Shown: positions 34,007 through 42,974 of the stretch, piece by piece | Layout of the letters: every line of letters begins with the position of its first letter | Position numbering within the stretch: the stretch's first letter is position 1 | NCBI GenBank assembly: GCA_964555935.1 | Contig: CAZKUN010000036.1 | Coordinates: 1 to 51,896, forward strand | Length of the DNA stretch: 51,896 nucleotides | DNA from: CAZKUN01 sp964555935 | Lineage (GTDB): Bacteria > Armatimonadota > Zipacnadia > Zipacnadales > VGFC01 | Direction of reading: 5' to 3' | Position numbers and translations under genes: made by a program | Notes under the pieces: model-generated | What the model saw: the letters and a program-made list of their open reading frames with translations, nothing else | What the model was told of the DNA's origin: nothing | Databases searched by the model: none

Positions 34007-35710
34007 ATGGTTCATTGGTTCACGCGCGAACGGCTCGTAGGCATCGCGATGCTAGTCGCGTTGACCCTCTTGCCGGCTCTCTCAGTTGCCGGCCCGCCGG
34101 CGCCGTCGCACGACATTGACTTCGAGCCGGTCGTGCCGATAGCGCGTCCGCCGACCGACTGGGCGTTCAACGAGTACTGGGAGACGGGCAACGTTGGGTC
34201 GCGGGATTTCTGCATGGCCGCCCAGGGCCCGTATCTGTGGCTCAATGACGAGCACCTCGGCGGTCTGCGTCAAGTCGGGCTGCTGGACCGCGTCATTCCC
34301 GGACACCTGAACTTCCAGTACATCAAGTACCTGTTGCCCGAGGAGCGGGAGAAGCTGGCGCCGGACTCGCCGATGCGCAAGATGATCGAGAGCTTCCTCG
34401 CGGAAGGGTGGCCGATCCACACCATCTTCTACTCCCGATTCCAGGGCAACCCGCCGCCCTCGGCGGAGCTGCTGGAGATACTGGACGACCAGTGGATCGG
34501 CGATGGGCAGCCCGAGACAGTGTACCGCCTGGAACCGGTGTTTCATTACCTCAAGACGGGCGAGCGTTGGGTCGGCTCCTCCATGCACCTGTGGGACCCG
34601 GCTGTGGCGACTGACTTCTTCTCGAACGACCTTCTGCCGCGCTTGGAGGGGGACTTGCCGTTCGTCCGGGACCTCGATCACGAGTGGACTCGACCCGAGC
34701 TGCGCCGGCTCTCAGACCTCTACTGCGAGGAGTTCTACCGGCCGGTCGGGCGGGCACTAGCTTGGGGGATGTACGTCGGCAACTACCACCTCGCGTCCCT
34801 CCCTAACACCGTGGCCGTCGGCGAGAAGGGGGCGGACGCCTTCTCGGTGGCGCGCCTGCGCGGCACGAACCGCCAAGTCGGCGGCGGCAAGTTCCAGGTG
34901 GCCTGGAGGGGACACGAGCCCACTGAGATGCACGCTTATTTCGACCGGGCCTGGTACAGCATCGACCGTGAGGAGTGGGGAATCCCGCTGCCGCACCTCT
35001 GGTACTACGTGTACCGACCGTATCTGGCGGGGATCAACTACTACATCAACGAGGGCATGCCAAGCGCCTGCATGCAGGACATCGAGGGCGATGACCAGAT
35101 GGAGCTGTCTGCCCTGGGGCACATCGCGAAGGACATGCTCGACTTCGCGGACCGCTGCCCCGACCGTGGCGTCAGCATCGCGCCGATCGCGCTCATGTTG
35201 GACTACAACCGGTCCTTCCCGCAGCGGGGCGTGAGCTACTTCGGCTACAACCTGGCCAACGATGATGCTGACTTCTTCAACCAAGGGGTCTTCGAGGCGC
35301 TCTTCCCGGAGCACCGCCACGCGGAGGATACTGCCGGACGGCACCGCTGGGCGAGATCTTCGACATCCTGCAGCCCAACGTGCCCGGTGAGGGAGCCGAT
35401 CCGAAGGCGCTGGCGAACTACAAGGTACTGGTGGCCCTCGGCGGCATGGAGTTCGATGAGGACCTGTCGGCTAAGGTCATCGACCACGTCCGCGGCGGCG
35501 GGACGCTCGTGCTCAACGCCCCGGATATCACGCCTCACTTGCCGGCCGATTTCACCGGTCTCGAACTCACCGGAGAGACCGTCACCGGCGGCGATGTCAC
35601 GTGCGCGCTGGATGGTCGCGAAACCGGTGAGGCCCCGTATCTCCTGCACGGCGCCACGCTCGCGACCGCCGAGCCCCTCTTCCGCGATGCCGACGGCCGG
35701 CCCGTCGTGA
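34007..35710 (+). CDS. Exported glycosidase-like protein, N-terminal part, broken by frameshift near 35327-35341
   Basis: Starts at the ATG at 34007 with GAGG a few bases upstream; signal peptide cleaved near SVAGPP. Residues about 45-430 look like a TIM-barrel glycosidase (DIDFEPVVPI, HEWTRPELRRL, YYVYRPYLAGINYY, EGMPSACMQDIEGDDQME). From about 35327 the frame turns into Arg/Ser-rich sequence of shadow type and runs on to a stop at 35710. The proper continuation is one frame over from about 35341. With it the intact protein would be about 1067 aa. Family not recognised with certainty. Confidence 0.7.
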   Translation: MVHWFTRERLVGIAMLVALTLLPALSVAGPPAPSHDIDFEPVVPIARPPTDWAFNEYWETGNVGSRDFCMAAQGPYLWLNDEHLGGLRQVGLLDRVIPGHLNFQYIKYLLPEEREKLAPDSPMRKMIESFLAEGWPIHTIFYSRFQGNPPPSAELLEILDDQWIGDGQPETVYRLEPVFHYLKTGERWVGSSMHLWDPAVATDFFSNDLLPRLEGDLPFVRDLDHEWTRPELRRLSDLYCEEFYRPVGRALAWGMYVGNYHLASLPNTVAVGEKGADAFSVARLRGTNRQVGGGKFQVAWRGHEPTEMHAYFDRAWYSIDREEWGIPLPHLWYYVYRPYLAGINYYINEGMPSACMQDIEGDDQMELSALGHIAKDMLDFADRCPDRGVSIAPIALMLDYNRSFPQRGVSYFGYNLANDDADFFNQGVFEALFPEHRHAEDTAGRHRWARSSTSCSPTCPVREPIRRRWRTTRYWWPSAAWSSMRTCRLRSSTTSAAAGRSCSTPRISRLTCRPISPVSNSPERPSPAAMSRARWMVAKPVRPRISCTAPRSRPPSPSSAMPTAGPS

Positions 35711-37209
35711 CGCGCAACGACTTCGGCCAGGGGCGCGTGGTCGTTCTGTTGCCCCAGCACTCGGTGCGGCGGGAGGCGACGGAGATCAGGAACTGGCGGG
35801 GCATTCGCCACCAGAGCAAGCCGCTGCTGAACTTCGTACCACACCTGATGCAGCACCTGGCCGCGGGCACAACGCCGGTTGAGGTGCGCTGTCGACCCCA
35901 GGACCAGCACGACTTGTCATGGAGCGTGGCCCAGAAGGGGCAAGGCTGGCTCGTGACCATGTACAACTACTCGTGCGCGCGGGAGGAGATCGTTGCCAAG
36001 CGAGGTGGCACGGGCAAGGTCCACGCGACGTACCCTCTGAAGGAGGTGCCGTTCCAAATCGCGTGCCGCGCTCCGGTGACTGACGTGATGGAGCGCTACG
36101 AGGAGCGCGACGTGAGCTGGGAGTTGGTGGAGGGGCAAGCGGTCATCTCCGAGACCATGCACGGCGGAGAGATCCGTGTCTACGAGCTTCAGCCGGAGAA
36201 GATCGACCTCGGCGCTCGCACACGGTACGTGAACCACGCCCTCAACCAGCCGGTCACGGCCTCCTCGCACCTGACCCACTTCCCCCCCCCCCCCGAGCTG
36301 GCCGTCGACGGCAACCTCGACGCCGCGAATCACTGGTGGTCGGATAGCGATCCCGAGCGCCACTATCGCTTCGACATGCCTCAGTGGCTGCAAGTGGACC
36401 TCGGACAGCCCCGGACCATCGACCACATCTTCGTCCTGTTCCACTGGTGGGAGCACGAGAGCCTACAGACGCGGCTGCGGGTCTACAAGTATACCATCGA
36501 GGCTTCCGCTGACGGCGAGACCTGGCAGACCGTCATCGACGAAAGCCGGAACGAGGACAACGCCCGCCGCGAGGGCATGGAGCGTTGGTTCGACCCCGTT
36601 GAGGCGCGCTATGTCCGGCTGACGGTGCTGCGCAACTCGGCGTTCAGCGGCGCGCGAGTGGTGGAGCTGAAGGTGATGGGCGAGGAGACGGAGGAGGTCC
36701 GTCCCGTCCGCCGGACGATTGTCCCGGACTGGGAGGTGCAGTACCCCGCGTCGATCCGCGCCGTTGCCCCAGACCAACTCACGTACCTGACCGACATCGA
36801 GCCGAAAACCGTCACGCCCGGATGGTTGCCAACGGGCAAGACTTGGGAGCAGATGAATGGGCCGGTGAAGCTGGTCACAGACGCCTCCGGCGAGGGGCGG
36901 ACGTACGAGAAGTCCCTCTACGCCCAAGCCGCGTCCGAACTCGTCTACGCGCTTGACGGCCGGTACAGGACCTTCGTAGCCGTGGCCGGCATCGGCACGA
37001 CCAAGGCAGACTGCTCAGTGGAGTTCATCGTGCACGTCGATGGCGAGGAGGCGTTCCGCAGCCCTCTCTATCGCATCGGACAGCCCGTGCTGCCCGTGGT
37101 TCTCGACGTGGAAGGCGCGAGGGAACTGAAGCTGGTCGTCACCGACGGCGGCGATGGGATCACCAACGACTACGCGTGGTGGGGCGAGGCGCGGCTCGTG
37201 GCCAAGTGA
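35341..37209 (+). CDS. Continuation of the frameshifted glycosidase-like protein: amidotransferase-fold, F5/8C and NPCBM domains
   Basis: This frame has no start of its own; it continues the gene beginning at 34007. It opens with a Rossmann-like segment (APLGEIFDILQPN, KVLVALGGMEFDE, GGGTLVLNAPDI), as in the flavodoxin/amidotransferase-like domain that follows the barrel in GH42-type enzymes. A discoidin/CBM32-like domain follows (about 36220-36690: QPVTASS, LQVDLGQPRTIDHIFV, ARYVRLTVL). Last comes a typical NPCBM domain (about 36770-37206: YLTDIEP, ELVYALDGRYRTFVAVAGI, FIVHVDGE, LKLVVTDGGDG). A run of 13 C at 36282-36294 encodes the Pro stretch at the start of the CBM32-like domain. Confidence 0.75.
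   Translation, partial: APLGEIFDILQPNVPGEGADPKALANYKVLVALGGMEFDEDLSAKVIDHVRGGGTLVLNAPDITPHLPADFTGLELTGETVTGGDVTCALDGRETGEAPYLLHGATLATAEPLFRDADGRPVVTRNDFGQGRVVVLLPQHSVRREATEIRNWRGIRHQSKPLLNFVPHLMQHLAAGTTPVEVRCRPQDQHDLSWSVAQKGQGWLVTMYNYSCAREEIVAKRGGTGKVHATYPLKEVPFQIACRAPVTDVMERYEERDVSWELVEGQAVISETMHGGEIRVYELQPEKIDLGARTRYVNHALNQPVTASSHLTHFPPPPELAVDGNLDAANHWWSDSDPERHYRFDMPQWLQVDLGQPRTIDHIFVLFHWWEHESLQTRLRVYKYTIEASADGETWQTVIDESRNEDNARREGMERWFDPVEARYVRLTVLRNSAFSGARVVELKVMGEETEEVRPVRRTIVPDWEVQYPASIRAVAPDQLTYLTDIEPKTVTPGWLPTGKTWEQMNGPVKLVTDASGEGRTYEKSLYAQAASELVYALDGRYRTFVAVAGIGTTKADCSVEFIVHVDGEEAFRSPLYRIGQPVLPVVLDVEGARELKLVVTDGGDGITNDYAWWGEARLVAK
36282..36294 (+). repeat. 13-base poly-C tract inside a coding region
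   Basis: TT is followed by 13 C and then GAG. In frame it encodes H-F-P-P-P-P-E. It is long enough to slip in replication or in sequencing. The frame is intact here. Confidence 0.8.
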
Positions 37210-37277
37210 GCCGGGAAGTGCCGCACCCCGTCGCCGCTCGCGTGCGGTTTGGGTGCGTGGGGCATGAGACGGGGCCG

Positions 37278-37844
37278 CTATTCGTCGGTCTCGCCGGCCT
37301 CGATGGCCTCTTCCAGGGCGGCCTGGCCCTCGGCCGACCAGTAGCCGCAGTCGAGCTGCAGGAAGACCGACGTGTAGGGCAGCACGAGGTCGGTCTTCAG
37401 GATCAGGATCTGGAAGGTGGCGGCTGCATCGTCGAGCTTCTCAATGATGTCCTCATGGGGGAGGCGCTGAACGTCTCGGTCGGCGAGGACCCGGTCGAGG
37501 TCCCCGCGGCATTTGCGGATGCCTTTGGCGTGCTCTTCAGGCACGTAAGCGAGTTCCTTGTCGACATAGACGATCGGCCGGACGTGCGGAGCGTCGGCTA
37601 CGGCTTTGAGCGCCTTCTCGATGACGGTGAAGTGGTCCTCACCGGTGGCGATGGTGGTGATGCCCGGCGCGGATTGGGCGGGATAGGCCGAGTCGACAAT
37701 GCAGATCCAGTTGCGGTGTCCGTAGAGCTGAGCGGCCTTGGCGAGCGCGTCCTCCCACTCCGGGGCGTCAGCGTCTTGGGCGACGGTGGCAGCGATGGGC
37801 ACCAAGAGAAGAAGCAGCAGACAGAGCAACGAAGTGTGAGTCAT
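37278..37844 (-). CDS. Exported RbsD/FucU-like (sugar mutarotase-like) protein
   Basis: 188 aa from the ATG at 37844, with AGGAGG 6 nt upstream; signal peptide MTHTSLLCLLLLLLVPIAAT, cleavage near VAQD. RbsD/FucU proteins interconvert sugar anomers and use a His in a GH motif. Here GHRN (residues 42-45) precedes a hydrophobic strand and DSAYPAQS, matching the family's GH...ADAGFP pattern. The C-terminal PYTSVFLQLDCGYW matches the family's final strand. Known members are cytoplasmic, so a signal peptide is unusual. It is the last gene of the run with the GH116 enzyme, 161 nt downstream of it. Confidence 0.65.
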   Translation of the reverse strand: MTHTSLLCLLLLLLVPIAATVAQDADAPEWEDALAKAAQLYGHRNWICIVDSAYPAQSAPGITTIATGEDHFTVIEKALKAVADAPHVRPIVYVDKELAYVPEEHAKGIRKCRGDLDRVLADRDVQRLPHEDIIEKLDDAAATFQILILKTDLVLPYTSVFLQLDCGYWSAEGQAALEEAIEAGETDE

Positions 37845-37885
37845 GATGTGCCTCCTGAGTTCAGAGCGCCGCAGTCGCGCGCGGC

Positions 37886-37899
37886 TGCCCACGTGGGCA
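37886..37899. promoter_or_regulatory. 14-bp perfect palindrome upstream of the RbsD/FucU-like gene
   Basis: TGCCCACGTGGGCA is fully self-complementary and centred about 48 nt upstream of the start codon at 37844, in the 161-bp spacer after the GH116 gene. Size and place suit an operator; the regulator is unknown. Confidence 0.4.
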
Positions 37900-38005
37900 T
37901 TCGGTTGGGCTCCAGCACGTTCGTCGCTGCCGCGGAGTGGGCCTTGTTGGGCACGGGAGACGGCGCGACTGAGCGGGCTTGACTTGGCGGGCAAGGCATC
38001 GGCCA

Positions 38006-41000
38006 CTACACCAGAGCAACCACCAGAGCCTGCCCGGCCGTCAGCTCCAGTGTTTCGGGAAGCCTAACGTTCACTCGCGTGCCGGCAACGAGAAGGTCCG
38101 CTGTGATTGCCTTTCCATCGACCGTAGCCTCAACGCTCTCCACCTCATGCCCCGCGTCTACCTCGAAACTGAGCTTGTCGAGCCTCAGCTTCCCCCACTT
38201 GAGGTCGATCGTCTCCGTCTGCTGACCTCGTCGGCGATCTTGGCGGAAGTGTCCCCAGCCTTCAGCGGCTGTGAACGCTGCGTCGAACTTCTCCGGCGCC
38301 AGCTTGGGCGCGAAGCTGATGTGGCCATTCGGTCCGTGGTACTGGAAGCCGCAGAGCCCCAGGAACACGCCGTATCCCGCCATCGAGCGGCTGTAGTGGT
38401 CAGAGCATTCGATCTCGTTGTACGGGTTGCGCTTTGAGGGCGAGTACCGCTCGTGCACGGCTCGAGTGATCGCGACCCCCTTCTCGACGAGGTCGCTCCC
38501 TGGTTTCGCCTCGTGGATCATGTGGGCCGCCACCTGGTATTCGAACCCGTTCATGCACTCGTTAAAGTACCCGACGAAGGTCTGGTTTCCTCGCGTGCCC
38601 GGGGCCCTCTCGGCGCCGCCCTTCGGCCAGGTTGTCATGAGCAGTCCTGCCTCGCCGGGCATGGCGTACCAGCGCCCGCCGTCGATCACGTCTTGCATTT
38701 CATTACGGTATCCGCCTGCGTCGAGAGCGAAGTTGTACTTCCAGAGCGACCGCAGCGCCGATCCAGTCTCCGACTCAGGCACGACGCGCTCAAGCCCAAG
38801 CTGGATCGCCCAGCTCTGGCCGAGGACCTGGTCGATGTGGCATCCGTCGTTGGTGTTGGTGGCCTCGTACCCATCGTCTGGCTTGTGGATGAAGTACTCC
38901 CCGTCATAGAGTTCGTCGACGAGGGTTTTCCCGCCGGTCGCGACGACCGCGCGGCACGCCTCGGCGAAATCGGCGTCACCCATGTCATCGGCCATTGCGG
39001 CCCCGGCCGCCACGGCCCCAAGATAGAGGCTGGAGATCCACGCCATCGGACCTTCCCATGCCGCGTCGAGCGTGTTGTATTGGGTGCAGTCGAGGATGCC
39101 GTTGCGATCAGGGTCGAGCGCCATCAGGTACTCAACCGACTTCTTTACCCTCGGCCAGATGGGACGCAGGAAACTGTCGTCGGCGCTGATCGCGTGCTCG
39201 CGCCAAGCGCGCATGATTGTGCCCGCCTGCCCGTCATGGGCGACCATCCGACTTGATTCGCCGCGATAGTCGAGCGCGCCGTCCTCGCGGAAGGAGATGC
39301 CGTAGTCGGTGACAGTGCGAAGCGAGCGCTCAAGCTCGGGGAAGATGCGCGCCATGCCCTGGGCGTAGTTCCACACGTGCTGGCACGTCCCTGGGCAGCA
39401 GTCCGTGCCTTCCCATCCCCAGACGCGGCCGCTGTCAAACCAGTGAAGCGTTGTGGTCGCCAGGCAGTTAAGCGAGACGAAAGACCGGTCCAGCAACCAG
39501 TGCGGCAAGGTGGAGTCGTACCACGTCGCGTTCCAGAGCCGCGTGGTCTCCGCCAGGCGGTCGAACTCCGCCACCACGTAGTCGGCGACGGCATCCGCGT
39601 CGGCGAAGCGAGCGGCGTAATGGCGCTTGAGGCTGGCCAGGTCGATGACTGAGCCCATCTCCCCGCGGATCTGCCGGTAGTGAGGGAAGTGCCAAGCGAG
39701 CAGGAATGTCACGCGGCGCTCCTCGCCGGGCCCCAACGTCACGCTGCCGCCGACGGCGCCCGCCGGCCGAGCGTCGAAGGCTGTTTCCGCCGGCTCTTGC
39801 CCCTTGCCACGCTCATCCAGTGCCGCGAACGCCGCCTGAGCGCCCTCGGCCACATCAACGACCGCCGTCCGGAGCCTGTTTGCGCCCAACATCCGCAGGG
39901 CCATCGTCCCAAATCCGGGAAGCTCGTCCAGCGCCTCCGGCGGACCGGGGGGAACGTCTTCCATCGTGATGTGGTCAACCGCGACGTGCCCCCAGCCTCC
40001 CTCGACGGCATCGACGATGCGGATCTGAGCCGTCTTGCCCTCGAAATCGTAGACGTCAAACGCCGCCGGTCGGAGGAGCAGGTCGCTGCCCCCGGCTTCG
40101 CTGGCCACGGGCACGCCATCGATGAGCAACTCGATGCGCGCCTCCTTGCGTGGGTGGCCGCCGCCGACCTTGAAGACGATGTAGTGGCGCTCGATCTCAA
40201 ACTCCGGGCTGGTCAGCGTGCCCGTGAAGTTATCGGCCGCTGCCGGATCGCCGCCGCTGGCGCGAGTTTCGTGGGTGTTGACCAGCCCTTCGCCCACGAT
40301 CCCTTGAAGCTGGTCGAAGTCCTCCAACTCGTCCTTCCGGAAGGGATGGTCGCCGAAAGCCTCGCCCTCCACCGTCCAGTCGCCGTAGTCATCGCCCTCG
40401 AAGTCGGCGATGAGTATCGGAGGGCGCGGCTGCGCGAGCGCTTGGTCAAGTGGTTCGTGAGCAGAGCAGGTGAGGCGCCCCTTCCCGAAGCTGATGCGTC
40501 GCCGGCCGACGCGAGCCCGTGTCTCCTCCGGACAGACCGCGTTCTCCATCCAGCCGGCCAGATCGACCGAAGCCGGCTGGTCGCTGGTATTGCGGAGCGT
40601 GTAGTTGAGCAGCGTGCAGGGCAACCCCGAGTCATCGGCGTTGAGCGGAATGAACGGGCTGAACGCCTCCAGGTCTACCTCCACGGGCAGGAACGTCTCG
40701 CGATACTCGACCCGCGAGATGGGGTACTCGCCCCGGAACCGGATCTTCCGGAACCCGTCCGCCGACAAGGATCGAACGGTCTCATCGTCGCCCTGACGGA
40801 TCCGCAAGGCGAAGCCGTGCTGAAGTGGTTGCTGCACGGGGTCGTCCGGTGTCGGCGGGTTGGCATAGTGGTGTCCCGAACTCAACGCGCCATAGGGGCT
40901 CGAAATGTAAGGCGAGTCGTACCACGGTCGGAAGATGTCCCAGTGCCACAGCCTACCATCGCCGCCGATGTAAAGCTGCCCGCATCCGATGCCGCCCACC

Positions 41001-41248
41001 GGCATGCCGACGTAGGTCAGCTCGTCGCCCTCGTGCCACTCGGGCTCGCCCCGCTCACACATCGCCCGAAGCTGTGCCGGCGTGAGCTTCTTGTCTGCCG
41101 GAATCAGGTGCGCGGACGTGTCGTCCTCATCGGCGCTGATCAACACCGGCAGACCGACACCCATGATCCCGGCGGCGGCGGTCGTGGCGCCGATTTTCAG
41201 GAAGTTCCGGCGCGGGATTCCGGGCGAGTTTGAGCAGCAGTCAGGCAT
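38006..41248 (-). CDS. Tat-exported GH116-like (GBA2/DUF608-type) beta-glycosidase with inserted sandwich domain
   Basis: 1080 aa from the ATG at 41248, preceded by AGGAG. A Tat signal (PRRNFLKIGATTAAAGIMG, residues 12-30) directs a folded protein across the membrane. The N-terminal GH116 sandwich (GMPVGGIGCGQLYIGGDG, 81-98) is interrupted at about 277-431 by a lectin-like domain (ADFEGDDYGDW to GHVAVDHITMEDV) of the type found in levanase/GH32-associated proteins. The helical catalytic barrel then follows, with Glu613 (WGWEGTDCC) as probable nucleophile and Asp728 (YNTLDAAW) as probable acid/base. GH116 cleaves beta-glucosides and beta-xylosides. It sits between a beta-helix protein gene and a mutarotase-like gene. 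Confidence 0.88.
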   Translation of the reverse strand: MPDCCSNSPGIPRRNFLKIGATTAAAGIMGVGLPVLISADEDDTSAHLIPADKKLTPAQLRAMCERGEPEWHEGDELTYVGMPVGGIGCGQLYIGGDGRLWHWDIFRPWYDSPYISSPYGALSSGHHYANPPTPDDPVQQPLQHGFALRIRQGDDETVRSLSADGFRKIRFRGEYPISRVEYRETFLPVEVDLEAFSPFIPLNADDSGLPCTLLNYTLRNTSDQPASVDLAGWMENAVCPEETRARVGRRRISFGKGRLTCSAHEPLDQALAQPRPPILIADFEGDDYGDWTVEGEAFGDHPFRKDELEDFDQLQGIVGEGLVNTHETRASGGDPAAADNFTGTLTSPEFEIERHYIVFKVGGGHPRKEARIELLIDGVPVASEAGGSDLLLRPAAFDVYDFEGKTAQIRIVDAVEGGWGHVAVDHITMEDVPPGPPEALDELPGFGTMALRMLGANRLRTAVVDVAEGAQAAFAALDERGKGQEPAETAFDARPAGAVGGSVTLGPGEERRVTFLLAWHFPHYRQIRGEMGSVIDLASLKRHYAARFADADAVADYVVAEFDRLAETTRLWNATWYDSTLPHWLLDRSFVSLNCLATTTLHWFDSGRVWGWEGTDCCPGTCQHVWNYAQGMARIFPELERSLRTVTDYGISFREDGALDYRGESSRMVAHDGQAGTIMRAWREHAISADDSFLRPIWPRVKKSVEYLMALDPDRNGILDCTQYNTLDAAWEGPMAWISSLYLGAVAAGAAMADDMGDADFAEACRAVVATGGKTLVDELYDGEYFIHKPDDGYEATNTNDGCHIDQVLGQSWAIQLGLERVVPESETGSALRSLWKYNFALDAGGYRNEMQDVIDGGRWYAMPGEAGLLMTTWPKGGAERAPGTRGNQTFVGYFNECMNGFEYQVAAHMIHEAKPGSDLVEKGVAITRAVHERYSPSKRNPYNEIECSDHYSRSMAGYGVFLGLCGFQYHGPNGHISFAPKLAPEKFDAAFTAAEGWGHFRQDRRRGQQTETIDLKWGKLRLDKLSFEVDAGHEVESVEATVDGKAITADLLVAGTRVNVRLPETLELTAGQALVVALV

Positions 41249-41300
41249 GTCTTTGGTCTCCTGGGTCGCGAGGGTGCCCTGCCAATACATGAGGTGGCGC

Positions 41301-42974
41301 CTAGTCCTCCATGGCGTGGTGCAGCTTCAGCTTCGCGATGAAGCCGGGGTCAAGCACCGTTCCCGCGTCCCGGAGATGCTCGAGGACTCGGTTCCCCAGC
41401 GCTGTGTTGAGGTGGCAGTGCCGAACCGATTTGTTGATCTCAATGAAGCCCGTGCGGTCCACGAGTTCAGGCCTCGCCTCGCCATTGACAAACGGGGCGT
41501 GGACAGTGCAGTTGGTGAAACGCGTCCCCAACGTGCTCTCGACCGTGTAGATGTTCCCGTCAACCTCCTGCACGCTGGGCTGGAACCTGCAGTCGCCAAA
41601 CACCAGCTCGCCCTGGAGGTCCGGGGCAGTCACGGTGTTGAGCGCGCACCGCTCGAAGAACACGCTGGCGGCGCAGTTCCCAAAGTAAGCGCTGACACCG
41701 TCGCAATCGCTGAACCGGATTTCCGGGTAGAGGGCCAGCTCATCGGCGTAGTCCGCCGCATCCTCCCCACCAATGAGCAGATGCACGTTGCCCGTGTCGC
41801 CAGGACGTTCCGGCGTCAGCCTCTCGAGTTGGACGTTCTCCACGGCTATCGTGCAGTTCGCTGTCAGCCGGTCGCCATCGTAGCCGCCCGGCCGACCGAG
41901 GTCGTACTGCTGCGGACTGGGGATGCGTAGCAGACGAACCCCCTGCTCCCGGCCCTCGACGCGGATGTCCCTAAACGCGACATGATTCGGGAAGAACAGG
42001 CGCGCGCCGGACTCGGTCCTGGAGAAGGGCACAATGCTCATCAGCCAGCACTGGGACTCGGACCCAGGCGCCGCGCTGTAGTCGATGAGCATGTCCTCGA
42101 TCGCGACGCTCCGAGCGAAGCCGATCGGGTACTTGTAGTCGAAGTCACGCATGCGGTAGTTTAGCACCGAAACGCCGCCATTGCCGGTCGGCTTGAGCGT
42201 GCAGCCGCGAAGGCGGATCCGGCCGTCCCACTTGGAGCCGTAGTCGGCGCGGAAGCTGATGAAAGTGTTGCCGTGGCGGGTGGTGTCTTCCACGAACAGG
42301 TCGCCGCCGCCGGTGACCGAGATCCCCTTGAAGCCGATCTCGCAGTCCTTGATGTAGAGGTTCCAGCAGTGGAAGTGCACGTCGATGCGATTCAGTCGAC
42401 AGTTCTCGAGGCGGAAGTTCTTGTTGAGGTTGGTGCCGAAAACGCCCCAGGAGGCCCATCCGGCGTCGGCTGTGAGGTTGCGGAACGTGCAGTTCAACAT
42501 CCGCGCGCCGCCGATCCCATAGGTGCCGTGCTTGACAGACTTCTCCTTATCGGGGCGGGAGTATATCCAGGGCATGGCCCGGATGTTCTCCAGCGTGACA
42601 TCGTACACCCCGCTGAGCGAGTAGAAGCCGTTGCGGGGTTCCAGCGAGACGTCGCTTCGGCCCTGCTCCAGGCCCATCCACTGCTCGCGGACGATGGTGC
42701 GGCTGCGTTGTATGGAGAACCCGTTCTGGTGGTAGCCCGGCGAGCTGCCCTCCGGCGTGTCTCCCGAGACGCGGAAACCGCCACCCTCGATGATGAGGTA
42801 GACGTCGTTGCACGGAGTGGCTTTGACCGACGTGAAGTCACTGAACGCGAAGGCGATGTCGCCGATGATGCGTCCCTCTTCCTCGACGTAGAAGAGTTCC
42901 TCTCGAGCCCATCCGCGGTTGCCCTCATAGCCCGCCCGAATCCCGATCCGGTCCTCCGTGTCCTGGACCGTCAT
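41301..42974 (-). CDS. Pectate-lyase-3-like beta-helix protein, C-terminal part (gene cut by the assembly gap)
   Basis: 557 codons from an in-frame ATG at 42974 that is probably not the real start: the protein is the downstream half of the one encoded by 43817-43127. It is a long right-handed beta-helix with strands ending in N/C/D ladders (LENCRLNRIDVHFHCWNLYIKDCEIG, IRLRGCTLKPTGNGGVSV). Such proteins are polysaccharide lyases, epimerases or hydrolases. The end is 52 nt before the GH116 start, so the two are probably cotranscribed. The catalytic residues cannot be assigned. Confidence 0.7.
   Translation of the reverse strand: MTVQDTEDRIGIRAGYEGNRGWAREELFYVEEEGRIIGDIAFAFSDFTSVKATPCNDVYLIIEGGGFRVSGDTPEGSSPGYHQNGFSIQRSRTIVREQWMGLEQGRSDVSLEPRNGFYSLSGVYDVTLENIRAMPWIYSRPDKEKSVKHGTYGIGGARMLNCTFRNLTADAGWASWGVFGTNLNKNFRLENCRLNRIDVHFHCWNLYIKDCEIGFKGISVTGGGDLFVEDTTRHGNTFISFRADYGSKWDGRIRLRGCTLKPTGNGGVSVLNYRMRDFDYKYPIGFARSVAIEDMLIDYSAAPGSESQCWLMSIVPFSRTESGARLFFPNHVAFRDIRVEGREQGVRLLRIPSPQQYDLGRPGGYDGDRLTANCTIAVENVQLERLTPERPGDTGNVHLLIGGEDAADYADELALYPEIRFSDCDGVSAYFGNCAASVFFERCALNTVTAPDLQGELVFGDCRFQPSVQEVDGNIYTVESTLGTRFTNCTVHAPFVNGEARPELVDRTGFIEINKSVRHCHLNTALGNRVLEHLRDAGTVLDPGFIAKLKLHHAMED

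Noticed and set aside
39680..41233. 517-codon open frame on + opposite the GH116 gene
   Set aside because: Antisense shadow of GC-rich coding DNA; no ribosome-binding site or domain.
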